This document shows, piece after piece, positions 1 to 11,946 of a stretch of 64,000 nt of DNA. The stretch spans positions 2,743,001 to 2,807,000 of the forward strand of contig JAIVEN010000015.1 of the NCBI GenBank assembly GCA_026686845.1. The letters run 5' to 3'. The notes beneath the pieces were generated by a model. That model searched no databases and was not told the origin of the DNA. It was given only the letters and a program-made list of their open reading frames with translations. Source of the DNA: Adenanthera pavonina (lineage: Eukaryota; Streptophyta; Magnoliopsida; Fabales; Fabaceae). Both the position numbers and the translations under genes were made by a program. The first letter of the stretch is position 1. Each line of letters opens with the position of its first letter.

Positions 1-323
1 CTTAACCAATTATGTTAAAAAAAATTTAATTTTATAAATTTATTTAGCAAATTTTTTAATCAAATTCTAATATATATTTTTATTGAACTATAATATTTGT
101 TTATTATAGTTTTTCAAATAATACATAATTTTGTCAAGTAAATACAAATTTATTGAACTATATCTTTAATGAACTATATATTTAACTCAAATACAAAGTT
201 TTTTCAAATAAATATTTTGATAAACAAATATTATAGTTCAATAAAACTATATATTAGAATTTGATTACAAAAATTTTCTAAATAAATTTACAAAATTAAA
301 TATTTTGAACATGATTGGTTAAG
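1..323. mobile_element. Fold-back MITE with about 105-bp inverted arms
   Basis: The first ~105 bases, beginning CTTAACCAATTATGTT, are nearly the reverse complement of the stretch ending at 323 (AACATGATTGGTTAAG). The two arms enclose an AT-rich centre, the form of a palindromic miniature inverted-repeat element with no coding capacity. The left end coincides with the window edge, so the target-site duplication and superfamily cannot be determined. Confidence 0.7.
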
Positions 324-1009
324 AAGTAGGGTTGTGTAGTGCTAAACAAATCTAATATGATGAAAAATATATTCAACTAAAAATGTGATGAAAAATATAT
401 AAAAAAGGGAAATTGTAATTTCATAATATTTGGGGAAAATATTTATGTTCTCATGAGTTGAAAAATTTTATCTTAGACCTAAAAAATTCTAAATGAGCCA
501 TGAATATATTTAATAAAGACTCAAAAATTTTAATTAGAAATTAAAATTCATGTATGAAATTTCGGGTTTACATGAAATTTTTGGAGTTTTTATTAAATAT
601 TTTCACTGCTTGGTTAGAATTTTGTGTCCGAATTAGAATTTTTTGTCATAAGAATATAAATATTTTACCCCTTATTATGAAATTGCAATTTTTCCCAGAA
701 AAAATGAGAGTCATTTAATACATTACTCTACTTAATATCATGATATAGATGATAAAATCTTAAATAATCTAAAGTTATAACATAAGTAACGCATCTCCAG
801 ATCAAAACTGGAGAGTTTGGATTTAATTTAATTTAATTATTATATTTTAAATATATTTTTATTTTATTAGATATAGAATGTAAAATAAAAATAAATTTAT
901 AATGGTTATTTTTTAGAAAAATAATTTTATTATTAAAATAATTAACATAAAAAATTATAAATTTAACCTATTAAAACCAAATCTAAATAGTCCAGATTTC
1001 ACTAGATGA
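324..1009. other. AT-rich intergenic DNA
   Basis: No coding signature is visible. The part from about 790 to 1010 starts with CATCTCCAGAT and ends with a loosely complementary CCAGATTTCACTAGATG, so it may be another degenerate MITE, but the match is too weak to call. Confidence 0.4.
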
Positions 1010-1520
1010 ACATGGAATCTGAACGCAACGGTCACAAAGACTAAACATAGCGTCAGAGATGGCCTCCGTAAAAGAAAAAAGATGACTACAAAAAGGGTAT
1101 AGCTAAAATATCAAAAGAAGGAATAATTCGAGCGCCACACTTTAAAAAAGTGACACAGTTTATTAGTGGTCTCGCATTTTTATCATCTATATTTTTTTTT
1201 CATACTCATCTTTCTATATAAAATGATTAAATGATTAAGAAAATAGTTTATAAATAGGTAGAGATGCAAATATGTATATCACTTTGTTCTAGTTTATCAT
1301 TTCAAATTTTGGTAATGAAATAAAATTATTTTGAGTTTTGAAGTGAAACAAAATAAGAATCACATGAATGTTCATAAAAATGTGATTTTTTTTTGTATTT
1401 TTTGTCAAATGATATTTTTGTGTTAAGAGAAAAAAACCAAAAATTACATTTTTTGTTATAGATACTTAGTTTCTAACAAAATTCAGCATAATTGATAAAT
1501 GACTCTTTCTCTTAATTGCA
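1010..1520. repeat. Duplicated segment, uninterrupted copy A
   Basis: Bases ~1010-1290 resemble ~6870-7214, for example around CGGTCACAAAG and GAGATGGCCTC. Bases ~1298-1520 resemble 17808-18030, for example around CAAATTTTG and AAGTGAAACAAAATAAGAATC. The two partner halves are the flanks of the 10.6-kb insertion at 7215-17802. This copy therefore shows the unoccupied arrangement of that site. No ORF is evident. Confidence 0.75.
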
Positions 1521-3236
1521 TTGGGAGGTGGAGATTAGTGATTTGGTGACTGAATGGCTGTTTGGAAATGAGAAATAATCACTTATGAAATCTCATAAGT
1601 GATTATGTGCCTGTTTAGATTTACATATTAAGCGCTTATGGAGTAAAAAAAAGCACTTATTTAATAACTTCCCAAACACCAACCAGAATTACATAATTGC
1701 TTATCCCAAAATAAGCTCGATTGAATTAAGCTGGCTTCGGTAGCTTTTCCATAATCACTTTTGGGAATAAATGACCGTTGGACGCATTAAATGGGCTCTT
1801 AACTTTTTTATCAACCCATTTGACCAAAACCGCCCCACCTTTCCTTTTGTCTCGCATCAGTCTTCTTCTTCGGCCATTTGCTCCCCAGCCACCATCGATG
1901 TCTTGCTTGGTTCTTTTTCTGCTTGGATTGTCACTGTGTTCAATAGTCGTCGGCCTCCTACAAACTCCTCCATAGCTGTCGTCCTCTTTTCTCCTTCGGT
2001 TATCACCGCGTCAAACCCCCATCGGCCGCCTGCAAACTCCCTCACGACCGTCCTCTGCCTTCTCGTTCCTTTCTCACTATCGTGTCTCAGATCCAGTCAA
2101 CCTCACAGCCACAGTCGTCCAGAAAATCACACTCTGCCTTGACCTCTCTTCCTCGTCATCGCCGTGAACTCTGCCTTCTCTTAGATTTCTGACCATCGCG
2201 TCTCAGAACCACTCGGCCTTGCCACCACAGTCATCCATTCGTACTCTGCCTTGTCCTCTGTTTCTCATCCTCGCATTAAACTGTCGTTGGCGTTTGGAGA
2301 ATCCTGCGAAGCACTTCCCGGCGTTATCACTGTAGGTGCCTTCAATCTTTGGATTCGGGACATACGGTATGTTCTAGTAACAATATTGCTTGATCTGTCG
2401 GAGTTGGACTTAAATTCGTGTATTCGTCCTCCATATAAACCTGATTTCCCCTGATTAGATATGTCTCACCCTCCACTATGATTTGCTTGCAGCTCCATCG
2501 TCTTCTGTGGGTCTGTTGCCTCATCCTGTGTCTGCTACCTCCGTGGGTGTGCTTGCTGTGTGAGTACCCTCTGTCCTGCCCTCTCTTTCAGTTCTGCTCT
2601 ATGCTAAAAATAAACCAAACTGTAATGGCTTGCTTGGCGGGTGTGCTTGCTTGGTGTCCTAAAGTTGGTTGTTTTTTGATATACATTCCTAGTTATTGGA
2701 GTGTAGTTCGATTTGAAGATTTTGCATCTCAACTCTTTTCTGATTTTATTATCCTCGTTATGTGCTTTTATTGGCTGTCATTTGTTTTGTTGCAATGGTA
2801 TGCTAGATTCTTGCCTTCTTTGGTAAGCAATACATGGATTCCCAACTCTTTTTTTTTTTCCTTTATGATTATTTGTTATGTATCCTTTTAGAAAAGCTAC
2901 TATCATTTTTCTATTATCTGATTAAAAAATTCCTTAACAAGTCCTTCCTTTTTAGTTCTATTTATGTGAAATGAAATGGTATGAACGAATTCATTCATGT
3001 TCAATGGTTGATTTGTTTTTTTTTTGTACTAGTGTGTTTATTTATTTTGCATTTGTGTAGCCTGTAATCTCCCAGCTTGTGAGGTGTTATGTCCTTCATT
3101 TAAAGTCAACAGATATATAAGAAGCATCAATTGGGGAATCTTACTAAATGTACAAAAATTGATTATCAGTTGATTGTGTTTTTAGGTGTTATAAAAGTGT
3201 TGGATTCTTTTAGCTGAACTTTTTGTTAATAGAGTC

Positions 3237-4154
3237 ATGAGTAATGAGAAGATGAAAGCAACTTGGGACATGAATGTAATTGAGATTTTGATCAAACTTT
3301 GTGTGGAACAAGTCCAAAAAGGGCAGCGGCTGGGCAGTAGTCTAAATAAAACTGGATGGGTTGCTGTTATTGCTGGGTTTAAGGAAAAGACTGACAGAAA
3401 TTACACTAAGGCACATCTTAAGAATAGGTTGGATGTCCTTAGAAAAGATTGGACTTTATGGTGTAAGATACTCGAGAAAGAGTCAGGTGTAGGGTAGCGT
3501 CCTGGGCAACAAACTAATGATGCATTTGATTCATGGTGGGAGAAAAAGATATCGGTATGTAATTTAGTTTATTTGATGTTATAATATGCCTAGTTTACTG
3601 AACTTTTGTGTAATATGTTATACTAGTTATAAGTAAATCTGCAGGAAAATCCAGAATATAAGAAATTCAGACATAGAGGACTTCAATTTAAGGATGAATT
3701 AACAATATTATTTAGAAGTGTAGTGGCAAGTGGGATGCATGCATGGACACCGTCATCAGGGACATTACCTGATGATGTTGGAGAGGATGATAATGTGTAC
3801 CGTCCATGTGTAGACCTACAAGAGGGATCAGGAGATAGTAAAGAAGATCTCGGTAATGATACATGTAGACAAAGTGCTGGAGTGAGTGGTGAGTTTGGGG
3901 ATCTGAACTTGAACACTTCCCAAGGATACTCCAGTGAAAGAAGCATCGGCAAGAGGAAGAGGATGGAACCTTCAGAAGGAAGGAAAAAACATAAAGCCAT
4001 CAATACAGGGCAGATAGTTGATGCTATCAGTAGGATTGCTGATGCACAGGAATTGCGAGGAAAACAGAAGGCTGCAACATCTATGGGTGAAGTTATGGCT
4101 CAATTAAGTTCAATAGAGGCTATCTATAGTGATCTTGACTGGTATTCCAAATGA
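3237..4154 (+). pseudogene. Harbinger-1 Myb/SANT-like accessory gene with an amber codon
   Basis: Exon 1 is 3237-3554 and exon 2 is 3645-4154, joined by a GT-AG intron in phase 0, for about 275 residues. The N-terminal ~85 residues (TWDMNVIEIL, then LKNRLDVLRKDWTLW) match the Myb/SANT-like DNA-binding domain of plant PIF/Harbinger ORF1 proteins. In this family such a protein assists the transposase at the element ends; that role is family knowledge. An in-frame TAG at 3495-3497 falls where relatives usually have Trp (GVG-stop-RPG), so one TGG-to-TAG change explains it. The frame then stays open to 4154, including the conserved WWEKKI stretch and an ENPEYKKFRHRGL segment. The damage is minimal and recent-looking. 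Confidence 0.8.
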
Positions 4155-4514
4155 TGTGAAGTCCTTTCAGACCCCACCAAAAGGGATATTTTTGTACATT
4201 TAAGACATGATGAGGAAAGATTGTTAACCTGGTTGAAGCTTGCTGCATCTAGAATTTAGGACATTGAACTTTAGTTTTAAATGTGACTTGTAGAGTTGCT
4301 ATTAGGATGTTCAACTTTATTGCTAATTTAGGATGTTCAACTTTGTTATATTAGGTTGCTTGTTGTGACTTTGTTATAAATGTGACTTGGATATTTGCCT
4401 ACTTTAGATTGAAGTATAATTTTAGTTCACAACTTTTTTATAAAGAACTATGAAGAACATGATGTTTTCTAAATATTTACTTTAATATTTCACCTTCCAG
4501 GTTTGAAGAGTTAA

Positions 4515-5780
4515 ATGGGAGACTCAGACTCATCTGAAGATGATTTTAATGAAGTTGCAAACGTCACTGCATTAGTTGGGTTGTATGCGGTAAAACATTT
4601 ATGTAAGAAGCCCCGAAGAACTAGTGAATATACAGGTCATGTGTGGGTAAATGAAATTTTAGAAGGTCATCCTATTCGTTGTTATGAGATGTTTCGTCTG
4701 GAAAAGAATGTATTTTATCAACTTTGCAATGAATTGGTCGAAGAACATGGGTTAAAGGGAACTAGGAGAATGGGGGTGCAAGAAATGCTTGCCATTTTTT
4801 TGAACATGATTGGGCATGGGGTTGGAAATAGGATGCTACAAGAGAGATTTCAACACTCAGGAGAAACTATAAGTAGACATTTCCATCGAGTCTTAGTGGC
4901 TTGCCTTAGACTAGCAACAAAATATATTAAGCCCAAAGATAATAGATTTTGTGGTGTACCATCAAAAATACGGCGTGATAAGCGATATTGGCCGGTTTTC
5001 AAAAATGCTATAGGAGCTATTGATGGTACTCATATCCCATGTGTTGTTGCTCCTAGTGAACAACCGAGATTTATTGGAAGAAAAGGATATCCAACACAAA
5101 ATATAATGGCTGTATGTGATTGGGACATGTGCTTTACTTTTGTGTTAGCTGGATGGGAAGGCACCGCACATGATGCTCGTGTTTTTGATAATGCCATCAT
5201 AACGGCTTCCATGAATTTTCCGCACCCACCTGAAGGTATGTTTCTTATTAATACCTTTATCTATTATTGAGTTGCCATTACAAATGTTTGACAATATTTC
5301 CATTGACTATTAGGTAAATATTATTTGGTGGATGCTGGTTATCTAACACCAACTGGATATCTTGGTCCATATAAACGTGAACGCTACCACATTCCAGATT
5401 TTTGGCGTTCCTCTGGATATGCGAACAATAATGAACGATTTAATTATCACCATTCCAGTTTAAGATGCACCATAGAAAGGTCTTTTGGAGTTTGGAAGAA
5501 CAGATTTCCAATTTTACATCGCACGCCTAGTTACAAATTTCAAACACAAGTTCAGATAGTATGTGCAACAATGGCTATACACAACTTCATTAGAAATAAT
5601 TCCCAAACAGATTCTGAATTCTTACGATTTAAAACTGAAGATGTGATTCAGCAAGATGGTAATGATGGTGATGAGTATCAACCCTCATCCGGAAGTTCAA
5701 CTATGACATCCTCAAGAGAAATTGATTATATTCGTGATTTACTTAGAGATCAAATTGTCCAATCTTTACAAAACAATTAG
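4515..5780 (+). CDS. PIF/Harbinger (HARBI1/ALP1-like) DDE transposase
   Basis: Two exons, 4515-5235 and 5314-5780, are separated by a 78-bp GT-AG intron and give 395 residues, a usual length for plant HARBI1-like proteins. The triad is visible as D170 (AIDGTH), D220 (AHDARVF) and E295 (IERSFGVWKNRF). The motifs GRKGYPTQN and DAGYLTPTGYLGPY between them are typical of DDE_Tnp_4. No stop or frameshift interrupts the spliced frame. Family role: cuts the element at its inverted repeats and reinserts it at TWA sites in the nucleus, working with the Myb/SANT protein. A domesticated ALP1-like role is less likely, because the gene lies inside an element with its partner gene and subterminal repeats. 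Confidence 0.9.
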
Positions 5781-6174
5781 TTATGTATAATTATTTTTTA
5801 ATATTAAACTTTAGTATTTTTAATTTTTAATTTAACATGTATACTGACAATTCTAGTTATGTAATATTTTCATATTATTTATAAATTAGAATTTTACATA
5901 CAAAACTATTAAAATTCTATCCCATTACATAATATTATTATGTATAAATGATTCATTTATAAAAAAAAGTAGTATTATTTAAGGACCAGGGGCATTTAAG
6001 ACATTTCAAGTCATTATCTATATTAAAAAAATGATTTTGAGCATCTTTATCCAAACACAATCAATTATGGAAAATCACTTTTAAGTTTAACTTATCCAAA
6101 CATAAATCATTTTTTACATAATCACTTATTCTCATAATCACTTATGGAAAAACTAATCCAAACACACCCTATGT

Positions 6175-6735
6175 ATTGGAGTTGTTAAATAGAAGTTACT
6201 TTAATAAGTGTTTATGAAAGAAACTGATTTTTTCTACTTATAATAATCATTTATTTCACTTTTTCTTCTCATTATCCACCTAATAATTGTTTAAACCCCA
6301 ATATCCATACACATTTTTTTCTCAAAATTACTTATGAGGTTAAAATATCTAATCACAAATTACTTTTGACATAATCACTTATTCTTATAATCTATTATGA
6401 ATAAACACTTATTCTCATAATCACTTACAGTGTGGTTGAATTAGTTTATGTATAAGTAATTATGAGAATACGTGCTTATTCATAATATATTATGAGAATA
6501 AGTAATTATGTCAAAAGTGATTTGTATTTGAATATTTTTACCCCATAAGTGATTTTGAAAAAAAATATGTTTAGATATTGGGGGTTTAAGTGATTATTGG
6601 GTGGATAATGTGAAGAAAAAATGAAATAAATAATTATGAGAGAATAAGTAATTATTAGCGGCCTAAAAAATTAACTTCTTTCATAAATACTTATTTAGGA
6701 TATAAATACTTATTAAAAATAATTTACATTTGATA
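6175..6735. mobile_element. Large fold-back repeat next to Harbinger-1
   Basis: Arms of about 250-300 bases (~6178-6428 and ~6432-6735) are inverted copies of each other, centred near 6430. Matching blocks include TTCTTTCATAAA, TTATCCACC and CAAAAGTGATTT with their complements. Both arms carry the ATAAGTGATTATGAGAATAAG motif family found at the ends of Harbinger-1, so this is probably a non-autonomous Harbinger-related fold-back. A transcript across it would form a long hairpin. Confidence 0.65.
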
Positions 6736-6869
6736 ATTTTTTCATACCATCATTTATCTTCTCCAATAAGTAATTATGCTTATTATTCAAGAGAACACCA
6801 TAGTGTCTTGGGTGCAGATAGGGCTGTGCCCACGGGAGACTTGGTGTGTAGGTAAATATTTAGCTAGTG

Positions 6870-7214
6870 GCCTGTATGGAATATCCTGGAAAGCAAAGGA
6901 AAAGGGCGTACGGTCACAAAGGCAGACATAGCGTATGAGATGGCCTCGGTGAATAAACCAAAAAAAAAATAATAATAATAATAGAAGACTCCAAGAAGAG
7001 CACGTAACTAAAAAATCAAAACAAAAAATCATTTGAAGTGCCATAAAAGTGACATAATTGATTAGTTGTCTTCAATATGGATTTGACTTGCATCTTTTCA
7101 TATTTTCTTCCTATATCATTCTACATAATTCTACCAATTAATCATGATTGAATGATTAAAACATTAATTTATAAATAAGTACAGATGCAAATACATATAT
7201 CACTCTTCTATTTT
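6870..7214. repeat. Duplicated segment copy B, left half
   Basis: It resembles 1010-1297 and ends in ATTTT at 7210-7214, the left copy of the 5-bp duplication flanking the insertion at 7215-17802. It is continued by 17808-18030. Nothing in it looks coding. Confidence 0.7.
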
Positions 7215-7893
7215 TGTAACAACTGACAAAAAAAGAAGAGAATAAAATAAAAAAAAAGATAAAGGAAAAAAAATAGTCATATCTTTAGTGATCCTAAATT
7301 AATGAATTTCAAATATAAAATCATAAATATTAAAATGAGTAAATAAGTTAATAATTTTAAGAAGATAAAAGAGATGTAAAAGAAAGAATAACTATCATAT
7401 TTATTTTATCTTTAAAATTGGAAGTAGCTTTTCTCTTTTTCCTAATTATTATGAAGTTACTGAAATGGCCCTCACCCCTTCTTCGGTGGAAGCTGGCCTT
7501 TTCGTCATTTTAACATATTGAGAAAAAAAAATTTTCTTTCCCTTTCCCTTTAGGCTTTGTTTGGTTCGACGAAGGGATTGGAGGAAATGGTATTGGAGGG
7601 AATTTTAATGAAAGAAATTGGAGAGAAAGGATTGAAGAGATTTTAAAATTCTCTTGTTTGGTAGGATTATAGGGGAGGGGATTAAAGGGATTTTAATAAA
7701 ATCTTGTTTGGTTCAGAAGGGGAGGAGAGGGGATTTAATAACCAATTTACCATTATACCCTTATAGCTTATATTGGTTATTTTTTTTCATTTCTTCTTAT
7801 ATAAATGAAATTTGCATATTTATAATGTAATATGAAACTTCCAATAAGGCTCACAAAATGTAGATACAGTAGATTGAGCTAGTATTCATGTAC

Positions 7894-8080
7894 CCTATTC
7901 ATATTGTAAAGAGCCTCTACCATTTCAATGAATCTGTTCCACACAATGGAAGACAAAAAAAAAATAATAATAAAAGTACACCTTCTTCCAATCCTTCCCA
8001 TATTTCTTGTATGCTTCATAAAAATGCTCTAGTTCCTCCTTGCTCCATTGAGATCCTAATTTATCATACATCTTTTTCTT
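7894..8080 (-). pseudogene. Captured fragment of an ALWAYS EARLY (LIN-9-like) gene
   Basis: A 99-nt exon (8080-7982, minus strand) bounded by TTTGTACAG and GTGTAC encodes a segment containing DKLGSQWSKEELEHFYEAY and YGKDWKK. This is the SANT domain of plant ALWAYS EARLY proteins, the LIN-9 homologues of the MuvB/DREAM-type cell-cycle complex. A second piece (7933-7894) preceded by GGAACAG encodes EMVEALYNMNR, the next conserved block of the same family in the right order. The residues that normally join them and the rest of the protein are absent, so it is a fragment. It lies between the left end of Harbinger-2 and its Myb/SANT gene. Family identity is from memory of the conserved motif. Confidence 0.7.
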
Positions 8081-8755
8081 CTGTACAAAGTATACATTTA
8101 GAGCATGCAGCATTATGGCAAGGAATAGTAAGTTAAATGGATATGACTTCATCAAATGAAACCTATTTTATTCTTTTAAGTAAAAACCAAGAATAGCAAT
8201 TTTATAAGTTATAACAGTTCTGACAAAGTGCTGCTGTCTTTTCCTTCTCTAGCATCAAAACAGGAATGCTATCTAACCATCACATATCCGATGCTTATTT
8301 TTATTTGAGTTAATTCCATCTTTATTGGGAGAGGAGATAGCAAACTCATCAATAATGTATATTATAAGAATAGCACAAAGGCTTTCTCCTGAAAATGTTT
8401 CAATAAACATTAGGATTGAAGTCAGTGCAAAATCCTTAGCCTTCTTTCTTCCCATCTCCTCCACAAGTTAAAAAGTATTATCATTATTGTTACATTGCAT
8501 GATATATAACTTGAATATATTTCTGAACGGTGAAAAATAAAAAATGCTCTAAAATCATATGACTGCAAATCATTAGTGGAAGGAGGTTCAAGCACACAAT
8601 AGCAGAGATTCTTTTTTTATCTAATTTGCCCCCCACTAAAAATTACCAGAAGGAATTATAACTAGTAAAAATTACCAGAGGATAGTAGCACTAAATCTAA
8701 ATTTCAAAGCTAATCAAATGCACATATTATAAACCAAAATATAATTGTTGTGGCA

Positions 8756-8990
8756 AACAAAATATACACTTAACTCCTTCCTAATTCTTCCTACTCCTAA
8801 CATCTAAAAGGAGCATCATATCTAAAAGCCACATTTTCAGTATTTACCAAAATATAGTTAGGTGTGACAAAAAAAATATATATCTTAACTCCTTCTTGCC
8901 TTTTCCTACTCCTACCATCTAAAAGGAATATCAACATCTAAGAGCCACATTTTCAGCATTCACGAAAATATAGTAATTGTGGCCAACAAA
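8756..8990. repeat. Two diverged tandem copies, period about 115 bp
   Basis: The blocks starting near 8758 and 8873 both run through CTTAACTCCTTC, CCTACTCCTA, CATCTAAAAGGA and GCCACATTTTCAG in the same order. The array lies inside Harbinger-2, downstream of its Myb/SANT gene. Confidence 0.6.
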
Positions 8991-9016
8991 ATATAGCAAA
9001 ATACATCCAACACCAT

Positions 9017-10590
9017 CTAGCTAGAACCACACATCAGCTGCATTATAACTGCTTTCTTTGTTGCAGATGGACATTGAACCACAGTTTTGAACTTGTCCAC
9101 ATCACCCATAAGGAAGCAATAGATTTTAGGCACTTTTTCAACCTCACATCCACACTCTATAAGCATGCTCCAAATTTTCTCCCCCGATAGTTGCGGCACT
9201 GGCAACTTTGTTTCTTTTAAGACCATATTCGTTTGGTGTAAAGCTTCATTTCCAGCTGCAAATACAGCAACCACCTTTTCCATTACCCTTGGAAGTTTAT
9301 CAATATCATTGATCTTCTCATTATCCACCTTCCTTTTCTTCTTGGTGCCAACACTATTTACTCTAGGTGAGTTATCTTGCTCATCTTGTCCGTCAAGCTC
9401 GATAAAATTATCATAATTCTCTAGTGTGTGAGACAAGATTATCAATGTCATTGATGGTTTCATTTATCTCTTCATTAGTGGTTGAATGACGTCTCTTTCT
9501 CCACTCAGCCCGCCGTCTCAGCCTCTTCTCCATTAGCTTTATCATTACCATATAATATCATTATCTTTTCATAGTTTGTGGTTCTCCAAAAAGCCGCCTT
9601 AGGTTTAGACTGAAAAATTCAAGTTCACCATGAATACTTCAATTGAGAGTAAAGCAATGGTAAATAAGGTTGATCTTAACAAGGTTAATAAGTCACAAAT
9701 ATAGCAATGAAGTTAAAACAAATATAGCAGTGAAGTTAAACATGATACCGTCAGAAGCAACATCATCTTAAAATTTCTAGAATCTGAGCTCAACTAGTGA
9801 ATTAAAATTTCCAGAATCTCAGATCCTGTTTTAACATAAAGCAATCCCAATTCAGTTTGTGTTGGAGGGAAAAAAAAGTCCTTTCTTTTACTGTAATCCT
9901 CTCGGCCTCCTACATCGCTTTTGCTTCCCTTGTTATCCTTTTTCTGATATCAATGACTCCTTTCTATCACATGTGAACTAAAATTTCCAGACCATAATAG
10001 TGACATTTTAGCTTAATTCATTTCAACTTTCCTAGTATAATGATGATCGGTTTGGACTTTCAATAGTAAGAACACTGTCATGTGAAGTCTAATTAAACAT
10101 TACATGAACAATCTAATATAATCTAGAATAATTAAACAAAGTAAAGTGCCTTTGATTATGTAAGGTTGACCATGAACAGAAGCTTCTTGTATCTAAAAAA
10201 AATTGCATAATACAAAGTCTGTCAAAGTTAGAACAATAATGGTCTTACCTTAATTAATGCATCCCAGACTTTAGGTTCAGCGTCCCATAGTTGAGTATTC
10301 GAGTTCCAAGCGAACCCACTCAAACTTTTAAATATATCACACACCTCTGAAAAAAACTTCTTCAATGTCTTCCACCGGTTCTTCACTTTTTCCTTGTCAA
10401 CTTTCCTTGCAAACAACTCACTTAGCACTTTGCAAATATTTTCATATGCAGTGGAAGTAAATGTGCCATTCACTCTTCGACTCTTCGGCCCTCATTATGC
10501 TCATGCATGAACTCATCAATAAGTGCGTCATCCATGCTTCTTGTCCAATTAAGGCATTCCTTACCATTGTTTCCCAAAGATGAATTTTTT
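9017..10590 (-). pseudogene. Harbinger-2 Myb/SANT-like gene, frameshifted
   Basis: Exon 1 (~10590-10249) reads NWTRSMDDALIDEFMHEHNEG, loses frame by one indel near 10475, then continues NGTFTSTAYENICKVLSELF and KNRWKTLKKFFSEV, a Myb/SANT-like DNA-binding domain. A donor lies at 10248. Exon 2 (9609-9017) begins after TTTTTCAG and reads PKAAFWRTTNYEKI, then NYDNFIELDGQDEQDN and a conserved C-terminal tail ending MQLMCGSS, with at least one further frame change near 9510. In the family this protein partners the transposase. It is a different subfamily from the gene at 3237-4154. Confidence 0.75.
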
Positions 10591-10833
10591 TGTAGCCATC
10601 CTATCACATGAAAGCATCATATAATTTAAACAAACACCACATCCTCTAATAAAACATCAAACTTCAAATTATATTAAGCACACCAAATGATAATATAACA
10701 AAGTCCAAACTTTAAAGTTAAAACATCAAACACAAAGTCAAAGTCTAAATTCAATTAACACAATACAAAGTTCATAGTTTCTTGAACACATCAAACTTCA
10801 ATCAACAAGAGTGTTTTGGTAATCTGTCCACAT

Positions 10834-11946
10834 CTAAATGGCTATACTATCTCTAATAAATTCACCAAGAGTTGCCCCATCAGTGGCACTACTTGGAGCA
10901 CGATTATTGCCGTTAGATTCACTCTCTCTAGCAAGCTCAGCATCAACTGCAGCGATAAGGTCTTCATCAGGGTCAACACTCATTAAAAAGTTATGAAGAA
11001 TGCAACATGCATATATGATATTCTTTTGAGCTTTGAGTCCATAGGTAGGTTCACCAAAGCTGGATATAATTTCAAATCTTTTTTTCAAGACACCAAAAGC
11101 TCTTTCAATTGCATTGCGTAATGATGCATGTCGGAGATTGAATACCTCCTTATAATTTTAGGGTGGATTTCTTCTTGAATATTCTTTCAAGTGATAGAGA
11201 ACGATAGGGTGTAATAAGTCCACTTGTTAACATGAAGCTAGCATTCACAAGGTAATATTTACCTATCATAAAGGAAGATAATTACTACAATACCTGATTA
11301 ATTTCAATTGAATAATTTTGAAAATTGCTAAAATTTTTACCTTCAGGGATTTTCAGTCTATCCTCTCGTGCTATGCATTTTCTATGATTCTTGAGTCTGA
11401 TGTAGTGCCTTCCCATCCAGGGAGCATATAAGTGAACTTTAAATCAAATGTACAAGCTGCTAACACATTTTGTGTCGGGAATTCTTTCCTACCACGATAT
11501 CGGGGAGCTTTTACAGGAGAAACTTTGACTCGTATGTGTGTTCCATCTATGACACCAACACAATCCTTAAAAAAAGGGAAGAACCTACTACTATTTTTTA
11601 TTTGAGGAGGGATAGTTGATCCATCAGGTTGTATAAGAAATTTGTCTTCTAACTCTATGATAGCCCTCAACACTTTATGGAAGTGACAACTAGTTGTCTT
11701 GCCAGAACGCCGAAACCAAAAGCTTATTTCACGACTTTTCACTTTATGAGTTAATATATAAAGTGTTTTTGCAACTTGTTCTTCTACACTTGACCATCGT
11801 GTAGGTTGTAAGCCACCATCTCTTTCTAACATACCACATAATGCAAAAAAAGTTTCAGGACCCATTCTAATAATATCACGACCAGTTGTGGTACTGGTTA
11901 TTTCACTCATAACTTCTTCACAAATCCTTTCTCTCTTCAAACTCAT
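10834..11946 (-). pseudogene. Harbinger-2 DDE transposase, decayed
   Basis: Exon 1 (11946-11341) has the first catalytic Asp in GVIDGTHIRV, then GRKEFPTQNVLAACTFD and the second Asp region TSDSRI. A one-base loss after IIENA shifts into the frame reading IAREDRLKIPEG. An intron (11340-11263) follows, then GKYYLVNASFMLTSGL. A second frame change precedes YHLKEYSRRNPP, where a TAA stands in a position usually Gln. The end is NLRHASLRNAIERAFGVLKKRF with the catalytic Glu, and the frame closes at 10834. Two frameshifts and one stop make it non-functional. Confidence 0.85.

Larger units (their letters stand above)
1556..6169 (+). mobile_element. PIF/Harbinger DNA transposon (Harbinger-1)
   Basis: The unit carries the two genes typical of plant PIF/Harbinger elements in the same orientation: a Myb/SANT-like gene at 3237-4154 and a DDE_Tnp_4 transposase at 4515-5780. 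The likely ends are GGCTGTTTGGA on the left and its imperfect complement TCCAAACACACCC on the right, with many subterminal copies of an ATAAGTGATTAT-like motif. The expected 3-bp TWA target duplication could not be fixed, so the bounds are approximate to a few tens of bases. The 1.6 kb before the first gene holds CT-rich leader-like sequence without recognisable protein. Confidence 0.8.

Noticed and set aside
790..1012. Possible additional MITE with CTCCAGAT-type ends
   Set aside because: The end match is weak and no target duplication is visible.
1771..2891. Several open frames in the leader of Harbinger-1
   Set aside because: Overlapping in different frames and strands with CT-rich low-complexity content; more likely an untranslated leader.
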